From Ichthyophonus hoferi (Eukaryota; Opisthokonta; Ichthyosporea; Ichthyophonida; Ichthyophonidae), in NCBI GenBank assembly GCA_002751075.1, contig NAOQ01000062.1:30260-71421 (forward strand): 41,162 nt of DNA, written 5' to 3'. Below the pieces are notes generated by a model. It was not told where the DNA came from and searched no databases. It was given only the letters and a program-made list of their open reading frames with translations. Both the position numbers and the translations under genes were made by a program. Below, piece after piece: positions 30,687 through 41,162 of this stretch (position 1 is its first letter; every line of letters starts with the position of its first letter).

Positions 30687-30885
30687 GTCCGGGTTTGTTG
30701 AACGATACTCGTGATTATAACAAATCCGATTGTGCCCCCTATAAAACGACGTGAAGTATGCGACCAATGAACGATAATCACGAGTATAGCCCGAGTTTGT
30801 TCACCCAAATCCGATTGTGCCCCCTATGCATGTGACGTTAATCTTACATGCCACAACCAGTGAGCGATACTCGTGATTTATATTC
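30687..30885 (+). repeat. Two-copy tandem repeat, about 95-100 bp unit
   Basis: Both units contain AAATCCGATTGTGCCCCCTAT (30722 and 30806) preceded by GTTTGTT and followed by an ACCA(A/G)TGA(A/G)CGATA word. The words CGATACTCGTGATT and AATCACGAGTAT occur in both orientations, so the segment can fold. Confidence 0.8.
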
Positions 30886-31189
30886 ATATTTATTAATAAA
30901 TTACGTAGAAAGATAATTTATCCAAGGTTGGAAGGGAAATGCGACTACGTTTGGTCCATACGCATAACCTTTGCTGCTTCGGAGTTTCATTGTAACTTTG
31001 ACTTATTGTTTTTCTTTTCTTTGAGAAATATTATAACTGTAATGCTCTTAAAGAAACTTTAGTAATTATTTTCAAATTAATGATTGTTTAATTTGAAGTA
31101 ATGATATTGAGCGTATAATTTTAGTAGTTTTTGTTTTCTGGTCTACAGGTAGAATCAACTCAGATCATCATTCATGCAACTGCAAGATT

Positions 31190-31870
31190 GCTAAATTAAA
31201 AATTAAACTGAATGGGGATAATTGGCGAGGCCGCACAACGAACGACTTGGCTCGTGCCATAAAAGTATCTTACTTAGAGTTCTTTTTAGACTCGAGGTAT
31301 TTATTGTTGGAAATCATGCTACCATGTTGGGAGACAAGCTCAATCCCCGTGACTTATATCCATTTATAATTGAAAAAATATTAAATTGAAAGATATTTTA
31401 ATGTGTACCCTTGTATAAACAAAATATAAAGGGATTATGATACTATTTTATTATTACAAAACAAGGCAGCAGACATTTAGGACTAAGTCTATAAAGTTGA
31501 TAAGACTAGAGAGCGCAGCTAGTTTGGGCAGCCAGTTGTTGACCTTCTCTTAGGTAGGATGCTTAACCAATGATTATCTGGACAACCTGTAATCTGAAAT
31601 GGCTTATTAAAGCTGCGGTATTTCTGCTATTGGCTGGTTGCATCTTATTTAATCGTTTTGGCAATTTAACACTTATTTGGCAATTATAAGAGGTGTTCTA
31701 TGATTGGGTTATATAGCACCAATCGGAGATGCTCTTTTATTGGCAGATTTGAATTATGCTGACAATTTTCCAGACTTATGTGCAATAGTAATTGCTCATA
31801 ACATTATGTGATTATAACTATATAAATATATATTCAAATCAATAAAATGGTTTTTCTAATAGTAATTGTT
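31190..31870 (+). repeat. Dispersed repeat, longest copy
   Basis: Its left part matches 34850-35100 (CTGAATG, GTGACTTATATCCATTTA, ATTTTATTATTA, GAGCGCAGCTAGTTTGGG). Its right part matches 33030-33160 (GCACCAATCGGAGATGCTCTTT) and 41000-41150 (ATCTGAAATGGCTT). No coding part was seen. It may be a non-autonomous mobile element; the class is unknown. Confidence 0.65.
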
Positions 31871-32461
31871 AATATATTAAATTGCAATAAATTAATTGTA
31901 AGATTATGACTGAAGCTGGCTAAAATCATTTGGGCATTGCAGATCAATTATAGTGTGAACATCCTTTCCTCGATTAAGTAGTCATCGTAGGGGATTAATC
32001 GGTGATTAATACCTATTCAAACCAATCGATGTAACTTGATATTAAGGACATATTAATCACAATGATCATAAAATTGTGTAAATACTACATCCCTGACACT
32101 TCATCATCATCCCTAAAAGATAAAAGTCATGGTCAAAGCTTGATCGCGCCTAATTACAGCCCTGGTTGTCATCCTCCTCTGATCTCATACAAAACAACTA
32201 CTGAGTTACTACTTCAAGATCTGAAATGTGCTTGGTAGTTTCAATTAGATTTTATTGTTGTATAAAAAAGATGGCGACATGCCATCAATGTATCAATCCA
32301 AATATAGAAAACTGGTTAGATGTTAAACTTTGGCATTTGATTATCGATTTGTGACGCACGAAAATTACAATTAACACTTATTCTTGTTATTAGGGACCTG
32401 GCTCCATATCACGTCACGATAAGATTATGCATGTAATTGCCGGCGTAGAATCCAAATGCAA

Positions 32462-32469
32462 TGACGTCA
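32462..32469 (+). promoter_or_regulatory. CRE palindrome TGACGTCA
   Basis: Perfect cAMP-response element / ATF-CREB site, with a second partial site (TCACGTCACG) about 50 bp upstream. It lies 178 bp before the ATG of the possible small plus-strand gene. Confidence 0.5.
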
Positions 32470-32646
32470 TCTCCTATCTCTGTTCTCGACTATAACCACT
32501 TGAATAAGCAAATAATTGTAAGATTACATATTTAAAGATATTCGTAATTTGGTAGGTAACGCTTAATATGTTTAAACTATTACAGTGAACTATGGCAGAA
32601 TCAAAAATAAATACGTGTACGATATATATTTACATTTTTTTTCCGA

Positions 32647-32812
32647 ATGGCTAATGACTCCGATGACTCAGTCGTTAGTTTTATATCCAATATGATACAA
32701 GCGTTCCGGAGAGAAAACGGGCGTGTAGATTCGGAGCTTTTAGTAGGAGCCGCGGATTCGGGGTTAGATAATGGTTATATTATAGTGGACATGTACTTCT
32801 CCTCCTTATCAG
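32647..32812 (+). CDS. Possible first exon of a small unrecognised gene
   Basis: ATG-initiated frame MANDSDDSVVSFISNMIQAF followed by a charged helix and LSG, ending TTATCAG|GTAGAT in phase 1. Codon use is more balanced and GC-richer than the surroundings. No known domain. A palindromic CRE (TGACGTCA) lies 178 bp upstream. It could be chance, as the start context is only fair. Confidence 0.4.
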
Positions 32813-33029
32813 GTAGATTAAGACATGAGCAATTGATAAAAGATTGCTAGATTTATATATGGCAATATTTGATTGAATAAATTAATTCTACTATCTATTT
32901 CCAAAGTCACTGCGCTCTTCTTTAGGTTTGGTTAATCAATGATGCATTGCATTCGGAATATATATCAGATATTGAACGATATAAGCCGATATCATGCTAT
33001 ACCATACCTTATAGAATTAAATGAAAAAC

Positions 33030-33165
33030 AAAGAAAATTAATGATTGGTTATCGATGTTACTACCTAATATATAGTCCACCATAATAGCACCAATCGGAG
33101 ATGCTCTTTCATTAGCAGAGTCCATCAGTAACTTGAACATATTTGATCAGATCCGTCATTTTAAA
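33030..33165 (+). repeat. Dispersed repeat, partial copy
   Basis: Shares TAGCACCAATCGGAGATGCTCTTT-like sequence with 31718-31740, then drifts. Confidence 0.7.
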
Positions 33166-33335
33166 ATGCACCATTGAACCATTGGTATAGTACCCATAAA
33201 ATAAATATAAAAATTATAATAAGGCTGGCGATCATAACATGGACCAATAATTCTTATCATTAAATCATTAGTTTTTCTATATATGGTAGCAAAACATGAT
33301 TTGTTTTGCTTCCTCTCTGGTCTTCTTTACTTCAG

Positions 33336-33433
33336 TAGAACGCTTTGTAAGTGGCACTAGTGAAAAAAAAAAGGAAGAAAAACTTCTCTACACTTTTGTA
33401 TATACTATATTACATTATGTAAGATTTGTATGA
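33336..33433 (+). CDS. Possible terminal exon of the same small gene
   Basis: Follows a textbook acceptor (pyrimidine tract CTCTGGTCTTCTTTACTTCAG from about 33315). In the phase set by the first exon it reads VERFVSGTSEKKKEEKLLYT and ends in TGA. The spliced product would be about 87 residues with a basic/acidic middle and a hydrophobic end. No polyadenylation signal was identified. Confidence 0.3.
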
Positions 33434-33859
33434 TGTTACTGTTTAGTCTGAATTCTATTTTCGAGGTGACATTCTTCGAATTCAGTCTTGCTTACTGCCA
33501 CTGCTTATCAAGCACATTTACTGTTTAAATATTTGCTCTAGGCTTATGTTTTTCATTATCCAAAAGTATCTCCCCTTTGCACAATATATCATATTCTATT
33601 GTAACATAAATTAGCATACACACATGCTCTTTATGCTGCATTATGGCATGTACCACGGTCCAAATATATATTTCCTTCTTACAACTGCACTTCATTCATG
33701 CATTCTCAATGTCTGTCACGCTCGTGCAGTTTCTCTTTAACAACTGCTTTTGAAGCCTCGATATTCATCACCCACTTTACTATTGTATGGCCGCTATTTT
33801 CTGGTATGTAAAGGTGAATCTTATTCCTTTTTCCTCTTACATATTGTCCGGTATATGGG

Positions 33860-33862
<3 letters not shown>

Positions 33863-33893
<31 letters not shown>
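33863..33893. repeat. (TC)n microsatellite
   Basis: About 15 TC units. The Ser-Leu repeats in the overlapping frame are an artefact of this tract. Confidence 0.97.
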
Positions 33894-33896
<3 letters not shown>

Positions 33897-34849
33897 GTAA
33901 TCCACCAAGTCTATCGAATACTTTTTTTTCACCCTTCCTTCTTTCTCTTGTTGCATGTTATTACCGCATGTCCTGCATCGACACCGTCAATGTTACTAAG
34001 AAACCTATAACGATTGCTTTATCTTTCCATGCGTTAGTGTTACCTACAAAATTGCTTCTGTAACTTGTTTTTCAAAAAAAAATTTCATGCACACTTTTCC
34101 CTATTACATATCATATATATGATCTCTCTATTACACCCTCACCATCTCCATTCCTTTTACCCTGGCCTGTACAGTTGTCATGGTATTTTTACATATCTAT
34201 TCAGCCTCTTTCATCCCTTACATGGATCCTAGCAATAACAAACAAAGCCCTATCACCCCACACACCCTCTCCCAATGTTTGAATTGTTTTCTATGTGAGC
34301 ATACATTCTCTTGTAATTGCCTAAATATACGTCTTAATTATGCACCTTACACTACATATTCATTTTTGCTATTCAATAATGTCTATTATTTATCATATAT
34401 ATATACTTCCTATTCTTTTTGCAAACAGGCGATCATACATGTTATAACTTAATCCCTCTTCACATTTATATATATGCCTTCTTTGTCATGAATATCTTCT
34501 TTTATTTATCTTTTTCTACTCTATGTAAGGACAATCTCTGTTGTGTCCTATGCACTCTGTCTCATATCCTAGCCTGTTATAATTATATTTCCAGTCCCCA
34601 CGAGTGTAAAACATAACTTAGCGGACAAGTGATTCTCATTGTACTAGTATCATGACTATCGCGATCTGAGTTCATTTGGCCAACGGTTAACTTTATGTGG
34701 CGACCCCTGGGATGTATATGTACAAACCAGGTGCTTATGTATGTATAGCAAGAAATAAAAATAGATATCTCATACATTGTCAACAAATGGGTTTGATTTA
34801 TTTTTCTGGACGTATAAGTAATATATTTGGTGTAATTGTGTAGACTGGA

Positions 34850-35100
34850 GGTACAATGAAGAGGCTGAATGTTAGCGGAGATAAGTGGAGGCAGGTTTGT
34901 TTCCTGTGACCTATATACATTTAGAATTGAGGGAATACCGGATCAAGGGGTTTTTTAGCGTCTCCTTGCATACATGGAATACAGATAGGCTAAGACATTT
35001 TATTACTATTAAACAATTCAGTATAAGTTAAGGGTAGGCCTGTAATGTTAATAAAACCAGGAGAGCTCAGTTAGTTGGGTATCCCGTTGTACTTTTTTCT
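34850..35100 (+). repeat. Dispersed repeat, diverged partial copy
   Basis: Colinear with about 31195-31550: GTGACCTATATACATTTAGA and GGAGAGCTCAGTTAGTTGGG match the longest copy with many differences. Confidence 0.6.
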
Positions 35101-36366
35101 AGTAAATGCCAAAATTAATATTGATCGCCAATTATCAAATAATGAGTTTATATTTATGTATGTGGGGTAGGGTAGTCTATGGTATACGTGAATTGAAAAT
35201 AAATATAACAGAGATGTATTATTTACGTAAAGGAAAAGAAATATTGCTTCATAATGGTATTGATCTTTTAGATAAAGATTGAGTATGAACATGTTGGTGC
35301 AACTTGACATTGTTCTGGCTATCTATTTTCTGTAATAATATACAATATACATCGATATATGGTTATTCATTTATACTCCTGCCACGATTAGAAAATACTA
35401 TTTTTGTGGTCTTTTGGTTAAATGGTTGAATTAATTTGGTGTTTCTATTGGGACGTCAAGAAATGGAAGAGCTAGTGCTGTCTCGTACTCTTTCATTAAT
35501 TGGATGCGAACAGTAGATAAGTAATTATTATTCAAGTAAGATATTTTTGCAATTTTCTAGAAATCGTGTATGTATATGAGATGGTTGAATGGTATGATGT
35601 ATAAATGAAATTAGGGCTTGGCTGGAGTCAGTTTGTCATTTCACATTTCATGTGTATGTGTACTAAGTATGGGTAATATAATGTTAGGATATATGTTCAA
35701 GATTATAATAGCACACATAGTAATACAAGAGGTAGATGGAGTATGATATGGCATAATACTATATAGGAATATATGCAAAGATCAACTAAAGGGAATAACA
35801 CAAATCATTAGAGGTGGTGGAACATGAAATACTTAGTAGGTCAAAAGGACTTTTACATGGTACACTGATAGGGAGACAATTAAAGAAGGCTGCATTGTGC
35901 GTATGGGGTGGGAGGGATTGTATGTTAGTGGTAGAGACAGCATTAATGTGAATTATTGTTGACCTTACGAGAGGCATAGGAAAAAAATATTGTTACTTTG
36001 ATTTGGTATCAGGGGGCGCTTAAGCAAGAACAAACCCACGTTTGAAAACTATAACTCTTAGTCTTATTCATCACTTACCCACCTACCGTGTTTACATGGA
36101 CGTAGACAAGTACGAGATAGACTAATTACAACCTCACTTCGACACTAATTGAACTGGCTATACATATATATAAGGCTTCTCTTTCTCTTAACACAATCTA
36201 TATAATATAACCAACAACCCAGCATGAATCAATCTACACTAAGTGGTGTGTGCAGATCCATCTCTATTTGTTCTATAACGGACTTCCTTATATATAGCCC
36301 TGTCTCTCAATAAACTAATTGGCAAAAGTATGAACAGATAAATGTCCGAACACATTTCCTCTTGCA

Positions 36367-36429
36367 GAGTTTCAATCATTGGAACTTATTTATACCAGCA
36401 TGAAAACCAACAAGTCCAAAAGCAGTCAG
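36367..36429 (+). other. Exon-like segment on plus strand
   Basis: Bounded by a strong acceptor (CACATTTCCTCTTGCAG) and a donor (CAGTCAG|GTGAAA), with open frame VSIIGTYLYQHENQQVQKQS. No partner exons were found, so this is only a candidate. Confidence 0.2.
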
Positions 36430-36929
36430 GTGAAAAATCCTTCTTTATGCACCAACTCATTATTCTAGATCTAAATTTTATTGCTGACTCAACCAGCGCA
36501 GTTGGGGCCATCATCACCATGTGTGGTATATGATAGATATGTTCTATTCTATATGTATGTATATATGATTGTATAAAAGCTGCCAGGCAAAAAAAATGAA
36601 AAACCCGTATGTATATGTATACACACATGAGAGGATAGGCACAACACCCGAAAACAGAATTCTAAAATGATCATTAAAACTAGTGTATAAGTATATATAT
36701 ATATGTATAAAAAAGAAAAAAATATGACAGAAAGGGAGAACAAGGGGAAACATGTATCCAATTCCACTTTCACTCCCAATCAAATAATAAGATTCAGTTG
36801 ATCAATTAGTAATTATTGATCCATCCATAGTGGTTACTCCACTCCACTCCACCTCCTATAGGATCTCTTTCCTTAATTTCCTATGGCATTTAAACGTTTT
36901 GGCAGACCACAAAACCTCACACCTCGGTC

Positions 36930-37020
36930 GCTGTCTGTTGTGCTGTGAGCTTATATCTGAAATAAAATCATCTTTGAGACCATGAGATGAGTAGCTTAGC
37001 CCATTGTTGTCCTGCATAGT
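36930..37020 (-). CDS. Possible further exon of the MGCC gene (tentative, bounds approximate)
   Basis: Between TATGCAG|GAC and CCGAG|GTGTGA the minus strand has one open frame, DNNGLSYSSHGLKDDFISDI followed by SSQHNRQRPR. Its phase (0) does not match the phase-1 donor of the MGCC exon, so an intermediate exon or another donor would be needed. Confidence 0.25.
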
Positions 37021-37169
37021 CGTACGTGTTATGTTCCCATTTCACGTCGTAACCTTTGCGTCAGCGACCTACTTACCAATGCAATATATGCACATTTACG
37101 TTATTTATGTCCACACTCCTACTCCTGTACCACTGATAAAGGAAGAAGAGGCCTTTGGGGGTGTAATAA

Positions 37170-37193
37170 GGCTATGGCTATGGCTATGGCTAT
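37170..37193. repeat. (GGCTAT)4 microsatellite
   Basis: Four perfect hexanucleotide units just downstream (in minus orientation) of the MGCC exon. Confidence 0.95.
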
Positions 37194-37290
37194 TTGAAGG
37201 TGTTAACAATGTTCAATTGACCTGGTGTGGCAGTTTCGGTCAAGTCTGACGTGCTATCGTCCAGTCCAGACCTACCGTGTTGTTCCATTT

Positions 37291-37447
37291 CGTCCAACAG
37301 CTGTAAGAAACATGCATGTACAACTTCTGCCCGATCTTCTGGTAGGTTACTGGTGCGGTTGCCAGCAAAGCCTTTCGTGATTGATAGCCTAGGTAAGCCG
37401 CCTGTCGACTGACTAGGCAAGTCTGATCGGCTGTGACAGCAGCCCAT
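37291..37447 (-). CDS. Probable first coding exon of an MGCC (lipidation-motif) protein
   Basis: Starts at ATG 37447 with MGCCHSRSDLPSQSTGG. Gly2 followed by two Cys is the pattern of N-myristoylated, palmitoylated membrane-anchored proteins. It continues with a charged helix, LPEDRAEVVHACFLQLLDEM. A strong donor CAACACG|GTAGGT closes the exon in phase 1. Without splicing the frame runs to a stop near 37190. I do not recognise the protein. Later exons were not placed with confidence. Confidence 0.5.
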
Positions 37448-40400
37448 GGACAACAAAGGGCATTACCGGCGTCCCTACAGTAGAACCCCGTTCTTAAGTG
37501 CGAGATAACAGAGGAAATGAGTGGATAGAGAAGAAAGAAATTAAAAGAATTCTCCTTCCTTTTTGTAATATTGTGAGATTTATAGATACTGTGATTTATA
37601 CGCATAAATCCCGTGCTATTTGTGTTTAAATAAAGGCCAAAGGTATGTGACAAGAAGAAGTATGTGTAGATAAAAAGAAAATCTCTCCTCCAACTGTGAA
37701 GTACCAAGGTTGAAACAAACATTTGCTGCGCTTTGATAAAAGTAAAATGGTGAAAATATTCGACACTAATATCGAGTTGAGATTCTCCTTTATACCGTCG
37801 TATTGTATTGTATTTTTACTTATCTAACCCTGCTGGAAAAGAACAACCGTTCGATCGAATGTCTTTATTTATGAATTGTAATGAATGCTTTTGGGCGTTG
37901 GAATTGAAAGACTGACCTCCTGAATTCCCCGTAGTGCCGGGTTGGAACTCGCTTTCCAAGCCATAGGTATTGTCTGGGAACGCTATGAAAACGCCGACAC
38001 TCATAGAACCAACAATCATTAAATCACCTGGAAGGTATTTTTAAATAACCAGGTCGCCTCTTGTTCTAAGAACAAGTGTGTATATGTTTATTTATCTACT
38101 TTTTTATGTTAACAATAGTCAAAAACAAAATGTAAAAGTAGTATAAGAGGTTGCAGGTATATATTATAAGTATATATACGTTATACGTTTAATGCGGATG
38201 GAAAAAAAAAGGCGGGATAGGGGAAAGTTATCAAAACCTAATAACTGCAATCTATTATAACATCTCTGTAGATATATACACTTCTAAATAGTAGACAAGA
38301 GCCAAGGACTGTATCTCCTAATAAAACCCCTCGTCCTATCCACTACACAAAAGGAAGCTTGCATAACACGCATAAAACCCAGTAAGTCAAGCTTATAATT
38401 CATCCAAAAGTTAAAAATGGATAGACAAATACCTACATGATCTACATTTATACGGGAACGTTATCATTGGTTAATTAATATAGAGCCCTATAGCACGTTA
38501 TTATTGGCTTATAACACTATTTAAGTTTAAGTTGTAATGCCCCACTATTATATCGCATGCTGCAATAGTATGCCACGCTTTTGAGTGTGGTAAAAGCCAT
38601 TTTGCCCTACTCTGTCCAGGGTTTCCAAAACTTGAATTTACGGCACGGTCCAGATTATTTTCGAATCGAATCCAGGCCGTACTAATCCGTAGCGCATCAT
38701 CTGATTGCTCATTATTTAAGTGGAAGTGCGCTGTCCGAATTGTCGAACCGATAAAGAATCGATTTGAAAACACAAGTCAAACTTTAATGTCTTTATCGGG
38801 GTTTGAAAATTATCTTTATAAATTTTAACATACCAATAGGATTTTATATTTTCCCGGCCAATTATCCGTTTTTGGCCTTCGACTTACATGGTTTCTTGGC
38901 ATTAACCAATGTAAAGAGAGTATTTTCTACCCAAACATCCTAACCAATCCAAACACACTTTGAATTTGCCTACAAATTGTTTTCAGTGCCCCTAACGTTT
39001 CTCGCTCGAAAAAAAACCTAAACACCAATGGTAAATGACAAGCCCTTGGTGGAAAGCTTGTAATACTAAGCTCTTGGGGCTTCTCAAACTCCCAGATCAC
39101 ATTAATATCTGGCATTAGCCATTTAGTTATTTAGGTCTTCTTTTATTTTTTGACGGAAATCTCGTTTACTTGCTAATTAATATTCATTCTCCTTCTCAAG
39201 ATAAAAGAATTGGGCCATAATGTAAAAGGGGTCAAAATCTACTCTTAGATTGAGACGTATCGGAGTTTTAACCCTACGTTTCATTTAACTCTCATGGTTT
39301 GTGAGATGTTCGGGCTACCAATTGCTTATAATACTGTCACAGCTCTTCCCCAAAGGCATCTACTCCTCAGACATACTTTTATTTTTGAATCTATGTATTT
39401 TCATTTTGGCTTTTTGCACTGTAAATTGAGTTTTATTTTTTATTTTGATTACTGACTGAGCCAGTGACAAACACTGGAAAAAAATTGTTTTTTATCCCGG
39501 TGCCTAAAGCCTAATATGTATCAATCATGAACATATCTTAGGGTTAATATTGTGATAAATATATTGTATCAAAGAATTTTATATCCACATTAAAGAAGTC
39601 AACAAAATGTTGTACACGCAATGGCAACCCTAAGTATTTATCATAGTGTACTTATTGTATAGTTAGAATTGTTGGGAGCTATTACTGATCAGTAGTTAAG
39701 GTCTGGGCCCACTTGTCACCATCTTTTTTTTTGACCTTTCTTCTCTGGATCAAGATGAACTTTGAAATGGAAATTCTAAGATAAAGCTTTAAACCTGTTT
39801 TGATCTCCATTTGCTTTATTGTATATGGGTGTGTGGTGGTGATGGTGACAAGGGAGTGTGGGGTGCTGCCATGTTCCATAATCTTTAAAAGTAACCAAAC
39901 TCACTCCAGAGCGATTCACCAGTATGTAATTATATTTTGTGAAGGAATACCCCATTATATCTTTGATGAAGTCATTGAGGGGTCATAGAAAGAAACGGTA
40001 TTGAAGAGGAGACAATACCACAACTTTCTCCGGACTATTTTTGGATATAAATATCTCAATGTGGAGACTTGGTCCAATATCTACCTTCATCCCTTGGTTA
40101 GTCTGTATAGTATGTGTCAATTTCAGCATGTATAGTTAGTATCTCACCCATTTTTTTGTTGTCAGTCAAAATTACAAGCAGAGAGTTAAATAGAAAGACA
40201 AAAATGCTCTATTCGATATAACTGGAGAAAACAAGGGGCTAGTCATATTACAGACACCGTCCCTTAGTACCTACTAAATATAAACAATATGTATATGATA
40301 TTTGGACAATCCAATTATGAATGAATGAATTGACCGAGGTTCTTTAAAGGACTAGCATTACTTATTTATTTATGTAATATCATAACTATTGTTTTTACCC

Positions 40401-40999
40401 ATGTTGTGTATGTTGCTCTATTCGATAACATGAAATGGTTATATACTGCTTTTTTTAATCCTTATGCCAACCAGAACAAGTTTGACTGATACTTATGACC
40501 TGGAGCAGGAAACTTTACATGCTTTTCTGGGTTAACTTAGCCTCGTTATCGAAATCGATAATGAATTCTTTTGTGTGTAGTTCACCGTATTCTAGATCCT
40601 TGTTTTCAAGATCGGAGTGTTCCAAAACCAGTTCTGAGGTGAAAAATTGGCAATATTCTCTCTATTGCTAACCTTTTCATGTTATTTTGATATCAGTGAA
40701 GAATATGTGTCTCATGTCCTATCCATCTTTTAGACTGCTAAATAGTTTTGTTCTTAGTTCTCCCAAGGCGAATAGTTCATGTAAATGTGCAATCTCTTGT
40801 AGGAGAGAATGATAGACATAAACCATTTTTTCTCTTGCCAAATTGATCTGTACTACTGAAACTCAAATTCTTAAGAAATACATAGATCCTATTTATTATA
40901 GGGGTGCTTACGTTGAAAGCAAAGTAATGCAAAAGGATGTGACATGTGCTATATCCATTTTCTCTAATTATTACTTGACTTACCTGGAGCCCAATCATA

Positions 41000-41150
41000 T
41001 GATCTGAAATGGCTTGTTATAGCTTCGGGACCTCAGCCATTGGCTGATTTAAATTTGATCGACCATCTTTGACTGGCATCTATTGGTGTTAACCAATAGA
41101 TTGCACCTATTTACCCCCGACTACATGTCATGGTAATTGCTAATATATAT
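41000..41150 (+). repeat. Dispersed repeat, partial copy running to the window edge
   Basis: ATCTGAAATGGCTTGTTATA and CCATTGGCTGATT match 31594-31636. The later word GGTAATTGCTAATA matches AGTAATTGCTCATA near 31786. Confidence 0.6.
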
Positions 41151-41162
41151 ATATATATATAT
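41143..41162. repeat. (AT)n microsatellite at window end
   Basis: AT run truncated by the window edge. Confidence 0.95.

Larger units (their letters stand above)
28691..32646. other. Intergenic region upstream of zinc-finger gene
   Basis: No supported gene. The part nearest 28691 should hold the zinc-finger gene promoter. There are inverted CCAAT motifs near 29010 and an ACGTCA half-site near 29033. About 29130-29240 is A/T homopolymer-rich. The rest carries the short tandem duplication near 30.7-30.9 kb and one full-looking copy of a dispersed repeat near 31.2-31.9 kb. Confidence 0.6.
33434..36929. other. Region without a supported gene
   Basis: Contains the TC microsatellite, one diverged dispersed-repeat copy and a T-rich stretch (about 33900-34600) with frames rich in Tyr and Ser. 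None has a domain or splice pattern that I can support, apart from the candidate segment at 36367. Confidence 0.5.
37448..41162. other. Region upstream of the MGCC exon
   Basis: Should include the promoter of the MGCC gene. A GC-richer stretch at about 38560-38770 has a long minus-strand open frame without a recognisable domain, and contains AAAGCCATTTTG. Another unassigned minus-strand frame lies at 38927-39115. The rest is plain AT-rich sequence and one dispersed-repeat copy. Confidence 0.5.

Noticed and set aside
33750-34010. 86-residue frame with Leu-Ser repeats
   Set aside because: Created by the (TC)n microsatellite; no splice sites or domain around it.
37227-37412. Plus-strand 61-residue frame
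   Set aside because: Antisense shadow of the MGCC exon, which has the better start, lipidation motif and splice donor.
38501-38773. 90-residue minus-strand frame in a GC-richer patch
   Set aside because: No domain, no splice pattern and no convincing start; it could be a promoter or 5' UTR region instead.

Overview
The window looks like AT-rich nuclear DNA from an invertebrate animal. The reasons are a complete phospholipase C-gamma (PLC-gamma) architecture, many GT-AG introns of roughly 0.3-2 kb, and low-complexity AT repeats in nearly every intron. An early-branching animal such as a sponge would fit, but that is an inference; no species-specific marker was seen.

Region 1 (about 134-24365, minus strand) is one PLC-gamma gene. 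I could place 29 coding exons by hand, with reading phases that join from the start Met to the end of the C2 domain (about 1187 codons). The order is PH, EF-hands, catalytic X, first half of the split PH, SH2, SH2, SH3, second half of the split PH, catalytic Y, C2. The last exon or exons lie beyond base 1. The X/Y active-site motifs and both SH2 phosphotyrosine-binding FLVR motifs are present, so the enzyme should be active and tyrosine-kinase coupled. The SH3 domain has changed at ligand-groove positions. Several introns carry their own unrelated tandem array (5, 12, 18, 22 and 24 bp units, plus degenerate AT arrays).

Region 2 (25734-28690, minus strand) is an intronless gene for an 817-residue protein that I do not recognise. 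It has an N-terminal C2HC zinc finger similar to UBZ4, a Cys/His cluster, a helical segment and a Gln/His-rich, Asn/Pro/Ser-rich tail. It is interrupted by a 363-N assembly gap flanked by two identical 136-bp copies. Collapsing the copies restores one exact open frame, so the gap is most likely an assembly artefact.

Region 3 (28691-41162) is mostly intergenic or intronic. It holds a possible two-exon small gene on the plus strand (32647-33433) with a palindromic CRE upstream, and a probable first exon of a minus-strand protein starting MGCC (about 37291-37447), which suggests N-terminal lipidation. It also holds a dispersed repeat family with diverged copies at about 31.2-31.9, 33.0-33.2, 34.85-35.1 and 41.0-41.16 kb, and a short tandem duplication near 30.7-30.9 kb. 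No tRNA, rRNA, CRISPR, virus-like element or complete transposon was recognised.
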